From Paenilisteria rustica (GTDB lineage Bacteria > Bacillota > Bacilli > Lactobacillales > Listeriaceae), in contig NZ_JABJVM010000011.1 of assembly GCF_013820765.1 (NCBI RefSeq), positions 1-64,000 of the forward strand: DNA of 64,000 nt. Reading direction: 5' to 3'. The notes beneath the pieces are model-generated. The model did not search any database, was not told the DNA's origin, and worked only from the letters and a program-made list of their open reading frames with translations. Shown here one piece after another: positions 51,417 to 61,240 of the stretch (the first letter of the stretch is position 1; each line of letters opens with the position of its first letter). The position numbers and the translations under genes are program-made.

Positions 51417-53201
51417 ATGATTGAGCATGATATGAAACCTTTAGATAATGAATTTTTAGAACATGCTATTTTTTCATCGACATTAATGATCAAAATAGCG
51501 GATATTGAAAGTATATTAAGAAATCTGTATTTAGGTACATATATTATTGGTGGACATAGAGGAGCAGGAAAAACCACTCTTATAAATTCAATTGAGAAAA
51601 AATTTGTTATGGATTCATACCAACACTTAGGTCAACCCAAGCATATTAGATATAAATTTCTACATTTGAATGTTGCCAATGATAAAACGGATTTATTGAG
51701 AGAACTTGTTTTATTTATTGAAAAAATATATGATGAAAATTGGGAAAAATACGAAGAAATTGTGGATGATAAAAAAATTTTTAAAAAGAAAAAAATTATG
51801 AATAAAAGATATGAAGAACGAATAAATAGTCTTAAAGAGAAAGTGTTATTTGACATATTTCTTGAGGAAATTAAAGAAGACTCAGTTGCAGATAGAAGGA
51901 ATCGATATATGAATGTTACTTTTTCTTTAAAAGATATATTTCTAAATGCGATTCCTTTTAAATTAGGTATCAATAAGGAGATTAAACATTTGGCATATAA
52001 AGAAATAAGAAATAGGCGAATAAAATCTCCAAGGCAAAGAAAAGAAGATTTAATAGCAGAAGTTATTGACTTAATAGATATTCTTTCAAAAGAAGTTGCG
52101 ATTGTTATAATTATGGATGAATTAGATAAGATGAATAATACAGATTTTAAAAAGTTCATGCGAGAGAATAAAACAATCTTTACAGAAAGCTCGGCAGTCT
52201 TTTTCCTTTTAGTGGATCATATAAAGTATGTTTCATTAAAATATGATAAAAGTTTTGCGATTATGCATAATCTGATTCGAGATTACATATATCTTCCTAG
52301 ATTGAATTGGAAAGAGTTTCTTCTGGTTGTTCCTAAAATATTAAAAATATCAAATTTGAGAACGCTCAGAAGTATCTATTACTATTCAAAGGGGAATTAT
52401 AGGGAAGTAGTAAAAATAAAAAAAGACTACAATAATCTTTACGGATTCAATGCTAAATTAGATCATCAAAGTAGTCTAAGAGATATAGAGTATATAAATG
52501 ATTCATTTTATATTGTTGTAGGCTTAGTTGAGAATGATTATATCAGTGATTTGCCAGAACCTTTAAAAGAGATAGCTATTGATTTTATCTTTGATATTAT
52601 TGATATGTATCAAATAAATAAAAGTATAACTAGCCAAGAACTTAATGAGGTAAAAGAAGAATACCTAATGCTGAATCCCACAGTAAACAGTGTAATTAAA
52701 AGGGTAGGTAGTATAATTAGTGATTACAAATGTATAAATGTACCGGAGAGTGAGGAGAGCTTAGCAACTGAGATTTCTAAATATTACGGCTCTAAGCATC
52801 CAAACTTTAAAGGAAATAATTATCGTCCAGTCTTAATTGAAACCACTGAAATAAGCATGCTGTACAGGTTAATAGGAATCTATCATGACAGTATTGATGG
52901 GGTAATTATATGCAAGGAAGAGCAGGCTGATACGCAATTTAATATTTCATATACAGCAACTATCTTAGTGTCATCTGATTATATGCAACCTGTGGCTTAT
53001 ATTAATCATAAAGGTTTTGCGTGGAATTTTGAAGTAGGTCATAGGTATTATGAGATGTTATCCTATTTAGATGAAAATGAAATAATATATATAGATATTG
53101 AATTACCTATTAATCAAAGTATGGTGCAAAGAGGGGAAAATTTGAAGCCGTTTTTAGATAAGTTAATAAATAAACAACTAAATGAGAACCAAGGTCTGTA
53201 G
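51417..53201 (+). CDS. P-loop ATPase of unknown system (AT-rich, likely acquired)
   Basis: A 594-residue protein with Walker A GGHRGAGKTT (45-54) and Walker B VIIMDELDKMN (230-240). A highly charged lysine/glutamate region lies between them, and a large C-terminal region (about 340-594) has no recognised domain. The Walker B line followed by SSAVFFLLVDHIKY resembles AAA/STAND or KAP-type NTPases, but no transmembrane insert is seen. The coding sequence is clearly richer in A+T than all flanking core genes, which indicates acquisition. GGGGGGA lies seven bases before the ATG. A role in defence is inferred only from its neighbours. Confidence 0.7.
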   Translation: MIEHDMKPLDNEFLEHAIFSSTLMIKIADIESILRNLYLGTYIIGGHRGAGKTTLINSIEKKFVMDSYQHLGQPKHIRYKFLHLNVANDKTDLLRELVLFIEKIYDENWEKYEEIVDDKKIFKKKKIMNKRYEERINSLKEKVLFDIFLEEIKEDSVADRRNRYMNVTFSLKDIFLNAIPFKLGINKEIKHLAYKEIRNRRIKSPRQRKEDLIAEVIDLIDILSKEVAIVIIMDELDKMNNTDFKKFMRENKTIFTESSAVFFLLVDHIKYVSLKYDKSFAIMHNLIRDYIYLPRLNWKEFLLVVPKILKISNLRTLRSIYYYSKGNYREVVKIKKDYNNLYGFNAKLDHQSSLRDIEYINDSFYIVVGLVENDYISDLPEPLKEIAIDFIFDIIDMYQINKSITSQELNEVKEEYLMLNPTVNSVIKRVGSIISDYKCINVPESEESLATEISKYYGSKHPNFKGNNYRPVLIETTEISMLYRLIGIYHDSIDGVIICKEEQADTQFNISYTATILVSSDYMQPVAYINHKGFAWNFEVGHRYYEMLSYLDENEIIYIDIELPINQSMVQRGENLKPFLDKLINKQLNENQGL

Positions 53202-53413
53202 GTACTAGTCAGCAAATAAAAAAAGATTATGAGGCCTTGATGAACCAATTAACATAGAATTTCCTGATCATATTGAAAATGTCGCATCATCTTTTATCCA
53301 AGGTTTTTTCGGAGATAGTCTCCAAAAAAGGTTATAATTTTATTTTGGAAAACATAACAATTTCAACTAAATCTCAAAAATTGACTGATGTAATTTTAAG
53401 TAGAAGTAGGTGA
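53186..53413 (+). pseudogene. frameshifted STAS-like (DUF4325) remnant
   Basis: Three short frames read in series give a DUF4325-like domain. RSVGTSQQIKKDYEALM comes first; then, after a -1 shift near 53243, DEPINIEFPDHIENVASSF with IQGFFGDSL; then, after another shift near 53330, YNFILENITISTKSQ and LTDVILSRSR. DUF4325 proteins have this order: a basic GTRS-like start, a strand, an SSSF-type motif and a short tail. It may have been part of the cassette between the ATPase and the membrane protein. The domain call is my reading and needs a profile search. Confidence 0.5.
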
Positions 53414-53422
53414 ACCTAAAGT

Positions 53423-53908
53423 ATGAACATGTATTTTTCTAATCTTTTAGTAGGAGCAGTGCAAGAGTTGGAAGGCTTTAACATTGATAATGCTTTATCA
53501 ATATTGGCTATCATTATTTCAGCGGGAGTTTTGATAGTTCAAATTGTAATTGAAAAGAAAGTTAATAAAAAGAACCTAGAGTTTAATCTTTTTAATGATA
53601 TCTATAAAGAATATCTGATAAAAAAAATACCAGAAGCAAAGTCATTTTTAACATTTTCCGAATCGCGTGTTACTGGGACTGACACGTTAGTTCAAGTTTT
53701 AAATGATTTGCGTCAAGACTCTATATTCTATAAGAATACTGATGAGAAATTTTATCTAAAGCTAATCAAGAATGTCCAAGAATTTGAAGATGACCTGGTG
53801 AAAACTATGAATAGTACTTACGATAATGACGAATTTGCCAAGTTTATTAACAGTACTAATCAAAAATATAATAAGATAAGCATGATAATACAGAAAAAAT
53901 TCTTTTGA
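53423..53908 (+). CDS. small membrane protein in the AT-rich cassette
   Basis: A 161-residue protein with one transmembrane helix (about residues 24-43, LSILAIIISAGVLIVQIVI) and a cytoplasmic, lysine-rich helical tail. No known family is recognised. It is AT-rich like the ATPase gene upstream, and follows the broken STAS-like frame by ten bases. The ribosome-binding site is weak (AGTAGG). It may anchor a complex formed by the cassette products. Confidence 0.6.
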   Translation: MNMYFSNLLVGAVQELEGFNIDNALSILAIIISAGVLIVQIVIEKKVNKKNLEFNLFNDIYKEYLIKKIPEAKSFLTFSESRVTGTDTLVQVLNDLRQDSIFYKNTDEKFYLKLIKNVQEFEDDLVKTMNSTYDNDEFAKFINSTNQKYNKISMIIQKKFF

Positions 53909-53965
53909 CTATTCATTGAAATTAAAGTTTATTTAGAACTGTAATTTTTGCATGAGATTCAGTAA

Positions 53966-54862
53966 TCATTGTTTTTCCTCCTCAAAATACCCCAATAAAA
54001 AATTACGGAACAGTGTCTCAGACGGCGACATGTTCCGTCTTTTTGTCGTGATTATCCCAACCGACCGCCGCAACTCCTGGTCCATCAACGCAATGCTTCG
54101 CGTCTCTTTAAATATCGCCCCATCCAAAATCATCTCGGGCAAAATGCTGATTCCGAGTCCCGCCCCAACCAATCCTTGAATCGTATGAAAATCACGGCTT
54201 TGAAAAATTGTCTCGAGTTCAATGCCTTTCATCCGCGCCGTATCTTCCACTAAATGATACAAATCGAAATCTTGCGGGTACAAAATAAATTTCTCGTCCG
54301 CCAAATCTGCAAGCGAAACCGAGTGCTTCCCAGCTAATCGATGCCCGCTCGGCACAATCAACTTCAACTTTTCATCAAAAAAACGATGGGGCATAATCTC
54401 GTCATCTTCTTCCGGCACCGGTGATAAAAACGTCACATCAAGCGCGCCAGCCACCAACATCTGCTTCAAATCACGATTCGAACCTTCCATAAAACGATAC
54501 GTAATCTGCGGGTACTTTTCCCGAAACGCGGAAATAACGGCGGGCAGCACTTTTGTGGCGATCGAGTTTGGCAGTCCGATGCGGATTTCACCAATCGTTG
54601 GGTCGGCGTATTCTTCCACGATTGCTTGGGCTTTTTGTAGCTCCTGTAAACCGATTTTGGCTTGGCGCAAGAAATCCTGACCTACCGCTGTCAGTTGCAT
54701 ATTGCGGCCAATCCGGTCGAACAGCTTGATTCCGAGCTCTTCCTCGAGTTTTGTTATCTGTCTACTGACGGCAGATTGGGCGACGTGCAAATTTTCCGAT
54801 GCTTGGGTCATATGTTCGACGCGCGCGACTTCGATAAAGTACTTTAATTGTCGTAATTCCAT
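53966..54862 (-). CDS. gltC: LysR-type regulator GltC
   Basis: A 298-residue LysR regulator with the N-terminal helix-turn-helix (ELRQLKYFIEVARVEHMTQA, then AVSRQITKLEEELG) and a substrate-binding C-terminal domain. It is divergent from glutamate synthase, as gltC is in B. subtilis and Listeria, where it activates gltAB according to the glutamate/2-oxoglutarate balance. The ATG at 54862 is chosen because the protein then begins with MELRQLKYF and has GGAG upstream. An earlier in-frame start would run through the operator region. Confidence 0.92.
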   Translation of the reverse strand: MELRQLKYFIEVARVEHMTQASENLHVAQSAVSRQITKLEEELGIKLFDRIGRNMQLTAVGQDFLRQAKIGLQELQKAQAIVEEYADPTIGEIRIGLPNSIATKVLPAVISAFREKYPQITYRFMEGSNRDLKQMLVAGALDVTFLSPVPEEDDEIMPHRFFDEKLKLIVPSGHRLAGKHSVSLADLADEKFILYPQDFDLYHLVEDTARMKGIELETIFQSRDFHTIQGLVGAGLGISILPEMILDGAIFKETRSIALMDQELRRSVGIITTKRRNMSPSETLFRNFLLGYFEEEKQ

Positions 54863-54878
54863 TGCTTGTCTCCGATCT

Positions 54879-54893
54879 ATCTCGAAATGAGAT
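54879..54893. promoter_or_regulatory. GltC box
   Basis: ATCTCGAAATGAGAT is a perfect 5-5-5 palindrome. It matches the ATCTC-N5-GAGAT operator described for GltC in B. subtilis, and lies 17 bases upstream of the gltC start in the divergent intergenic region. Confidence 0.75.
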
Positions 54894-54960
54894 CGTTTTA
54901 TTCTATTATATATATTGTTTCGATAAATGAAAAGCATTAGAATAGATATTACACCAAAAC

Positions 54961-54989
54961 GTTACAAACTAGAAATTAATGGGTAGAAT
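54961..54989 (+). promoter_or_regulatory. candidate promoter of gltBD
   Basis: GTTACA (54961-54966) and TAGAAT (54984-54989) are 17 bases apart. The weak -35 would suit activation by GltC bound upstream. The leader to the gltB start is about 90 bases. Confidence 0.5.
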
Positions 54990-55085
54990 AATAGAACGGG
55001 ATGGAAATACATAATTACGGTCAGTTAGTTGGGGATCGAATTATCTGAACTCTTAAAAAATAAGCAAGACCGAGGAGGAATTAGG

Positions 55086-58000
55086 ATGAAACAGACGAAT
55101 ATGCCTGAAAAACATGGATTGTACGATCCGAAAAATGAACATGACGCTTGTGGTATTGGTTTTGTAGCGAATATCAAAGGGCGTTCTTCGCATAAAATTG
55201 TCGAGCAGGGAATTCACATGCTTTGTCAGCTGAAACATCGTGGCGGCGAAGTTGGCGGCGATACGGGCGATGGTGCGGGTATTCTTCTGGAAATTTCGGA
55301 TGACTTCTTCCGCGATGCTTGTGCGAAAATAGATATTGTATTACCTGAAAAATATCAGTATGCGGTCGGGATGTTTAATTTCCCGCAAAACGAGGCGCAA
55401 CGCAAAATTTTACAAGCGGCGACGGAGTGCTTTATCGAGCAAGAGGGGCAAACGTTCTTGGGCTGGCGCAAGTTGCCAACGGATGTGACGAAAGTCGGGC
55501 TGGGTGCGCAAAAAACGGAACCGGCTGTGTATCAACTTTTTATCGCGAAAGATGAGACGCTTAATGAGGAAGCTTTTGAGCGGAAATTATACTTAATTAG
55601 GAAACAAGTGGAGCGTTTTGCGGTGGGCGATGCGCGGATTACGGAAACGTTTTATGTGCCGAGTTTGTCGACGCGGACGGTTATTTTTAAAGGGATGTTG
55701 ACGCCGGAACAGATTAATCAGTATTATTTGGACTTGGCGGATCCTGCTTATACGTCGGCTTACGCGCTGGTGCATTCGCGTTTTAGTACGAATACGTTTC
55801 CGAGTTGGGAACGGGCGCATCCATATCGTTATTTGATTCATAATGGTGAAATTAATACGCAGCGTGGGAATTTGAATTGGATGAAGGCTCGTGAGAAACG
55901 CGCGGAATCGGATTTGTTTGGCGCGGATTTGGCGAAGCTTTTGCCGGTTATTGATGAGGATGGGAGTGACTCGGCGACGCTGGATAATGCGCTAGAATTC
56001 TTGGTGCAAACGGGGCGGGCACTGCCTCACGCGGCGATGATGTTGATTCCAGAGCCTTGGGATAAAAATAAGGCGATGACCGATCCGAAACGGGCGTTTT
56101 ATGAGTATCACAGCACGCTGATGGAGCCTTGGGATGGGCCGACGTCGATTTCGTTTACGAACGGGCGCGTGATTGGGACAATTTTGGACCGGAATGGTTT
56201 GCGTCCTGCGCGTTATTATGAGACGAAAGATCACACGATTATTTATTCTTCGGAGACGGGTGTTGTGCCAGTTGACCCGGAGGAAGTAATTCGCAAAGTG
56301 ACGGTTGGCGCGGGTACGATGTTGTTAATCGATTTGGAAAAAGGCGAGATTATTTCGGATGATGTGATTAAATCGGAGTTGACGACGGATAAGCCGTATC
56401 GTGAATGGCTGGACGCGGAGTTGACGGAGATTGGAACGTTGACGGATAAGGATCGTTTGGAATATATTTCATTGAATAAGAAGGATTGCTTCAAGTTGCA
56501 GCGGGCGTTTGGCTATACGCAGGACGAGCTGAGCAAAATATTGATTCCGATGGTAACGGAGAAAAAGGATCCGATGGGGGCGATGGGTTACGATGCGCCG
56601 CTTGCTGTGCTTTCTTTCCGACCGCAGTTGTTGTTTAACTATTTCAAGCAGTTGTTTGCGCAAGTGACGAATCCGCCGATTGACGGGTTGCGTGAGGAGT
56701 CGGTTATTTCGACGATGACGCTTCTTGGGAATGAGGGCAATATCTTAAATCCGACGGCTGAAAATGCGAACCGAATCCGTTTGGAGACGCCGATTTTGTC
56801 TCGGAAACAGTACGCTTCGATTGCGTTACAGAAGAAATTTGCGAAACCGACAGCGTTCATTAATGCGTTGTTTAAGGCGGAGGAAAAGGAGAATTTGGCG
56901 GAAGTGCTGGATCGACTTTTTGCGGAAGCGGATGCGAAAATTGAGGCTGGAGCGGAGTTGCTCGTGATTACAGATGACGGCACGAACGATGAGTTTATCG
57001 GGATTCCGGCGCTACTCATCACGAGTGGTCTGCATCATCATTTGGTGAAACGGGGCACGCGGATGAAAGTGAGCTTGATTGTGAAAACAGCGGAGGCTCG
57101 CGACGTGCATCATTGTGCGATGCTGGTCGGCTACGGTGCAGACGCGATTTTCCCATATTTGGCGATCGATGTGTTTACGAATTTGATCAAAGATGGCCGT
57201 ATTAAAGGCTTTACAGTTGATGAAGCGGAGTCGCGTTACATTCAGGCGATTACGGACGGGATTTTGAAGGTGATGTCAAAAATCGGCATTTCTACCGTGC
57301 AAAGTTATCGGGGCGCGCAGATTTTTGAAGCGATTGGCATTGGCAATGATGTGATTGCGGATTACTTCCCAGGAACGGCGTCGCAACTCGGCGGGATTCC
57401 ACTGGAAGTCATTGCGCAAGAGTCATGGTTGCGTCACCGCGAGGCGTTTCATGATATCGGTTTCCAAGAGTTCACGTTGAACACAGGTGGCGAGTATCAA
57501 TGGCGCTCGAACGGCGAATATCACGTTTTCAATCCGCTCGCGATCCATTCGTTGCAACAGGCGACGCGTGAAAACAATCGCGAAACGTACAATCTATACT
57601 CGGATTTAATGCAGAATCAAAATAACGCTTTCCTTCGCGGTTTGCTGACATTCAATTCGCATGGTCGCAAGCCGATTCCTATCGAAGAAGTAGAGCCTGC
57701 CGAAGCGATTTTCAAACGTTTCAAATCAGGCGCGATGTCCTACGGTTCGATCAGTCAAGAGGCGCACGAGTCGCTGGCGATTGCGATGAACCGAATTGGC
57801 GGGAAAAGCAACAGCGGGGAAGGCGGCGAAAATCCAGATCGGTTCGAGCGTGATGCAAACGGCGATTGGCGTCGGAGTGCAATCAAGCAAGTCGCATCTG
57901 GTCGGTTCGGCGTCACGAGTCACTATTTAGTGAACGCAGACGAGCTACAAATCAAGATGGCGCAAGGCGCGAAACCAGGTGAGGGCGGTCATTTGCCAGG

Positions 58001-59681
58001 CGAGAAAGTGTATCCATGGATTTCGAAAACCCGCGGATCAACGACGGGTGTAGGACTCATCTCACCACCACCACATCACGATATCTATTCCATCGAGGAT
58101 TTATCCCAACTTATTTTCGACTTAAAAAATGCCAACAAGGACGCGCGGATCAACGTGAAACTCGTATCGAAAACGGGAATCGGCACGATCGCAGCGGGTG
58201 TTGCGAAAGGCTTTGCCGACGTGATCTTGGTCAGCGGTTATGAAGGCGGAACAGGTGCGGCGGCGCGGAGTAGTATTCGCCATACTGGTGTTCCGTGGGA
58301 AATCGGCTTGGCAGAGACGCATCAAACGTTGCTGCTGAACGGTTTGCGTAATCAAGTTGTCGTGGAAACGGACGGCAAACTGATGACCGGAAAAGACGTG
58401 CTCGTTGCCGCAATGCTCGGCGCGGAAGAATATGGTTTTGCGACGGCACCGCTTGTGACGCTAGGTTGCGTGATGATGCGCGTGTGTCATATGGATACGT
58501 GTCCCGTCGGAGTGGCGACGCAGAACCCAGAACTTCGCAAAAAATTCGGTGGTTCCGCAGATTACGTCGTGAATTTTTTCAACTTCATCGTTGCCGAAAT
58601 GCGCGAAACGATGGCCGAACTTGGTTTCCGTAGCCTCGAAGAAATTATCGGGCACAAAGAATATTTGGAAACCCATGAACGCAAGGAATCGCATTGGAAA
58701 GCGAAACATCTCGACTTTTCCAATATGCTATATACGGACGAATTTTACCAAAATCAAGTCCAATTCTGTACAAAAGAACAAGACCATAAAATCGACCAAA
58801 CGCTTGATATGCGCGAACTGAAAGCCGTTGTGGCGCCTGCGATTGAACGCGGGGAGAAAGTCACGGGACGCTTCCCAATTCGCAACATCGACCGGGCGGT
58901 GGGCACGATTACTGGTTCTTATATCAGCAAGAAATACGGCGCGGCTGGCCTCCCAGAAGACACGATCGACCTAACCTTCACGGGCGCGGCTGGTCAAAGC
59001 TTCGGCGCCTTCGCTCCAAAAGGCATGACGCTACGCATTGAAGGTGACGCGAACGATTACTTCGGAAAAGGCCTATCTGGCGCGAAACTCATCGTATCAC
59101 CAGACGCAAAAACACCGATCGTCGCGCATAATTCAGCGATTGTCGGAAACGTAACGCTTTACGGCGCAACAGACGGCGAAGCTTACATTCACGGAAAAGC
59201 TGGCGCACGTTTTGCCGTTCGTAACAGTGGCGCAGACGTGGTTGTCGAAGGAATTGGCGATAACGGCTGCGAATATATGACTGGCGGAACGGTGGTTGTC
59301 CTCGGCGAAACCGGAGAGAATTTTGCAGCAGGGATGTCCGGCGGTGTGGCTTACGTTTACGCCCCAGACCAAGCCCATTTCAACGCAAAAGTGAATCCAG
59401 AACTCGTGACGTGTCGAGGGATTACGACACCTCGCGAAGAACGGAAACTACGCGAATTGGTAGAAAATCATGTGCGTTATACCGACAGCGAATTTGCCCG
59501 CAAACTACTGGCAAATTGGGAATGCGAAATCACCAATTTCGTCTACGTCATCCCGAACGAATTTGAAATCATGCTAACCCGCATCGAAAAACTAGAAGGC
59601 GAAGGCCAAACTCACGATTCGGCGGAACTTCAAGCGTTTTATGAGCACAAAGACGGATTACTGGTAGAAGTGACCAAATAA
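55086..59681 (+). CDS. gltB: glutamate synthase (NADPH) large subunit
   Basis: The large subunit (called gltA in Bacillus and in some Listeria annotations) converts glutamine and 2-oxoglutarate into two glutamates. In 1531 residues it has a propeptide ending before the nucleophile Cys22 (EHDACGIGF), a class II amidotransferase domain and a central domain. The FMN synthase domain follows, with the 3Fe-4S cysteines in CVMMRVCHMDTCPVG, and then the C-terminal GxGxG beta-helix. The ATG at 55086 follows GAGGAGGA. gltD follows 18 bases later. Confidence 0.96.
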   Translation: MKQTNMPEKHGLYDPKNEHDACGIGFVANIKGRSSHKIVEQGIHMLCQLKHRGGEVGGDTGDGAGILLEISDDFFRDACAKIDIVLPEKYQYAVGMFNFPQNEAQRKILQAATECFIEQEGQTFLGWRKLPTDVTKVGLGAQKTEPAVYQLFIAKDETLNEEAFERKLYLIRKQVERFAVGDARITETFYVPSLSTRTVIFKGMLTPEQINQYYLDLADPAYTSAYALVHSRFSTNTFPSWERAHPYRYLIHNGEINTQRGNLNWMKAREKRAESDLFGADLAKLLPVIDEDGSDSATLDNALEFLVQTGRALPHAAMMLIPEPWDKNKAMTDPKRAFYEYHSTLMEPWDGPTSISFTNGRVIGTILDRNGLRPARYYETKDHTIIYSSETGVVPVDPEEVIRKVTVGAGTMLLIDLEKGEIISDDVIKSELTTDKPYREWLDAELTEIGTLTDKDRLEYISLNKKDCFKLQRAFGYTQDELSKILIPMVTEKKDPMGAMGYDAPLAVLSFRPQLLFNYFKQLFAQVTNPPIDGLREESVISTMTLLGNEGNILNPTAENANRIRLETPILSRKQYASIALQKKFAKPTAFINALFKAEEKENLAEVLDRLFAEADAKIEAGAELLVITDDGTNDEFIGIPALLITSGLHHHLVKRGTRMKVSLIVKTAEARDVHHCAMLVGYGADAIFPYLAIDVFTNLIKDGRIKGFTVDEAESRYIQAITDGILKVMSKIGISTVQSYRGAQIFEAIGIGNDVIADYFPGTASQLGGIPLEVIAQESWLRHREAFHDIGFQEFTLNTGGEYQWRSNGEYHVFNPLAIHSLQQATRENNRETYNLYSDLMQNQNNAFLRGLLTFNSHGRKPIPIEEVEPAEAIFKRFKSGAMSYGSISQEAHESLAIAMNRIGGKSNSGEGGENPDRFERDANGDWRRSAIKQVASGRFGVTSHYLVNADELQIKMAQGAKPGEGGHLPGEKVYPWISKTRGSTTGVGLISPPPHHDIYSIEDLSQLIFDLKNANKDARINVKLVSKTGIGTIAAGVAKGFADVILVSGYEGGTGAAARSSIRHTGVPWEIGLAETHQTLLLNGLRNQVVVETDGKLMTGKDVLVAAMLGAEEYGFATAPLVTLGCVMMRVCHMDTCPVGVATQNPELRKKFGGSADYVVNFFNFIVAEMRETMAELGFRSLEEIIGHKEYLETHERKESHWKAKHLDFSNMLYTDEFYQNQVQFCTKEQDHKIDQTLDMRELKAVVAPAIERGEKVTGRFPIRNIDRAVGTITGSYISKKYGAAGLPEDTIDLTFTGAAGQSFGAFAPKGMTLRIEGDANDYFGKGLSGAKLIVSPDAKTPIVAHNSAIVGNVTLYGATDGEAYIHGKAGARFAVRNSGADVVVEGIGDNGCEYMTGGTVVVLGETGENFAAGMSGGVAYVYAPDQAHFNAKVNPELVTCRGITTPREERKLRELVENHVRYTDSEFARKLLANWECEITNFVYVIPNEFEIMLTRIEKLEGEGQTHDSAELQAFYEHKDGLLVEVTK

Positions 59682-59699
59682 GAGGGGAGATGAAAAACA

Positions 59700-61169
59700 A
59701 TGGGAAAACCGACAGGATTTATCGAATATGACCGAATTCCAAGTCCGGTCCGCGATCCACTAACACGGACGCGCGACTGGAACGAATATAGTTTACCAAT
59801 GCCCGTAGCCGATTTACAAATACAAGCCGCGCGTTGCATGGATTGCGGCGTACCATTTTGCCACACCGGAGAAGAAATCAAAAACGGCGTATCTGGCTGC
59901 CCGCTACACAACTTGATTCCCGAGTGGAACGACGCCGTGTACCGCGGAGAATGGCGCGAAGCCTTAGATCTCCTTTTAAAAACAAATAACTTCCCAGAGT
60001 TCACTGGCCGCGTTTGCCCAGCACCATGCGAAGGCTCCTGCACCGTCGCGATTTCCGAGCCTGCAGTTGGCATTAAATCCATCGAAAAAGCGATTATCGA
60101 CCGCGGTTTTGAAGAAGGCTGGATCAAAGCCCAAGCACCGCAAAAACGAACGGGAAAACGCATTGCGATCATCGGCTCCGGCCCAGCAGGACTTGCGTGC
60201 GCCGACCAGCTAAATAAAGCCGGTCACAACGTCACTGTTTTTGAAAAAAGCGACCGAATCGGCGGACTGCTCATGTACGGTATTCCGACGATGAAACTTG
60301 AAAAAGACGCGATTAACCGTCGCGTCAACCTGATGGCCGAAGAAGGCGTCGAGTTCGTGACCAATGTCGAAGCTGGAAAAGATATCACGATGGCGCAGCT
60401 AAAAGAAGAATACGATTCCGTCGTGCTAGCAACCGGCGCTGGAAATGCCCGCGACGTCAAACTTCCAGGCCGCGACGCAAAAGGCATCCATTTCGCCGTC
60501 GACTACCTCACACAAAGCATCAAAGACAATCTCGACAACAAAGGCGTTCAAACCATGTCCGCAGAAGGCAAAAACGTCATCGTCATCGGTGGCGGGGACA
60601 CAGGCGCGGATTGCGTTGCGACAGCTCTAAGACAAGGCGCGAAAAGCATCTACCAATTCGGCTTACGAGACAAACTCCCAGACCTGCGTGCCATCCAAAA
60701 CCCTTGGCCACAATTTCCAAAAGTGTTCCAAATGGACTACGCACACAGCGAAGCCCAAGCGGTCTATGGCGATGACCCACGCGAATACTTAGTCAACTCA
60801 ACCGAATTCATTAAAAACGAACGAGGAGAACTGACAGGATTGCGCACGATTGACGTCGATCACGTTGACGCCAATCGCAACCTCCACGAAGTTCCGGGTT
60901 CCGAGAAAATATGGGACGCTGACATCGTGCTAATCGCCATCGGATTCGCCGGTGCGACCCCATCCGTTTTTGAAGATTTCAAAGTAGGCAAAACAAAACG
61001 CCACACGATAGAAGCAGCAAAAGGCTTTTACCGCACCGACGTAGAAGGAATCTTCGCATGTGGTGACGCAAGATACGGCCAAAGTTTAGTCGTGACTGCG
61101 ATTAACGAAGGCCGTGAAGCCGCACGAGAAGTCGATTTCTATCTCATGGGCGAAACATTTCTACCATAA
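59700..61169 (+). CDS. gltD: glutamate synthase small subunit
   Basis: The small subunit passes electrons from NADPH to the large subunit. The 489-residue protein has the N-terminal cysteine clusters for [4Fe-4S] centres (CMDCGVPFCH and CPAPCEGSC). It also has the FAD-binding motif IAIIGSGPAGLACA near residue 149 and the NADPH-binding motif VIVIGGGDTGADC near 290. It is the second gene of the glt operon and ends in a strong terminator. Confidence 0.96.
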   Translation: MGKPTGFIEYDRIPSPVRDPLTRTRDWNEYSLPMPVADLQIQAARCMDCGVPFCHTGEEIKNGVSGCPLHNLIPEWNDAVYRGEWREALDLLLKTNNFPEFTGRVCPAPCEGSCTVAISEPAVGIKSIEKAIIDRGFEEGWIKAQAPQKRTGKRIAIIGSGPAGLACADQLNKAGHNVTVFEKSDRIGGLLMYGIPTMKLEKDAINRRVNLMAEEGVEFVTNVEAGKDITMAQLKEEYDSVVLATGAGNARDVKLPGRDAKGIHFAVDYLTQSIKDNLDNKGVQTMSAEGKNVIVIGGGDTGADCVATALRQGAKSIYQFGLRDKLPDLRAIQNPWPQFPKVFQMDYAHSEAQAVYGDDPREYLVNSTEFIKNERGELTGLRTIDVDHVDANRNLHEVPGSEKIWDADIVLIAIGFAGATPSVFEDFKVGKTKRHTIEAAKGFYRTDVEGIFACGDARYGQSLVVTAINEGREAAREVDFYLMGETFLP

Positions 61170-61185
61170 TAAACAAAGAAGGCTC

Positions 61186-61240
61186 AAAAATCTGTCGACC
61201 GCAAGTAGCGTCAAAACTACAGTGCATCGACAGATTTTCT
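61186..61240 (+). terminator. gltBD terminator
   Basis: AAAATCTGTCGA (61187-61198) pairs perfectly with TCGACAGATTTT (61227-61238). The large loop starts with CCGCAAGTAGC and contains an inner stem AGTAG/CTACA. A related hairpin lies at 61777-61832. Confidence 0.85.
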
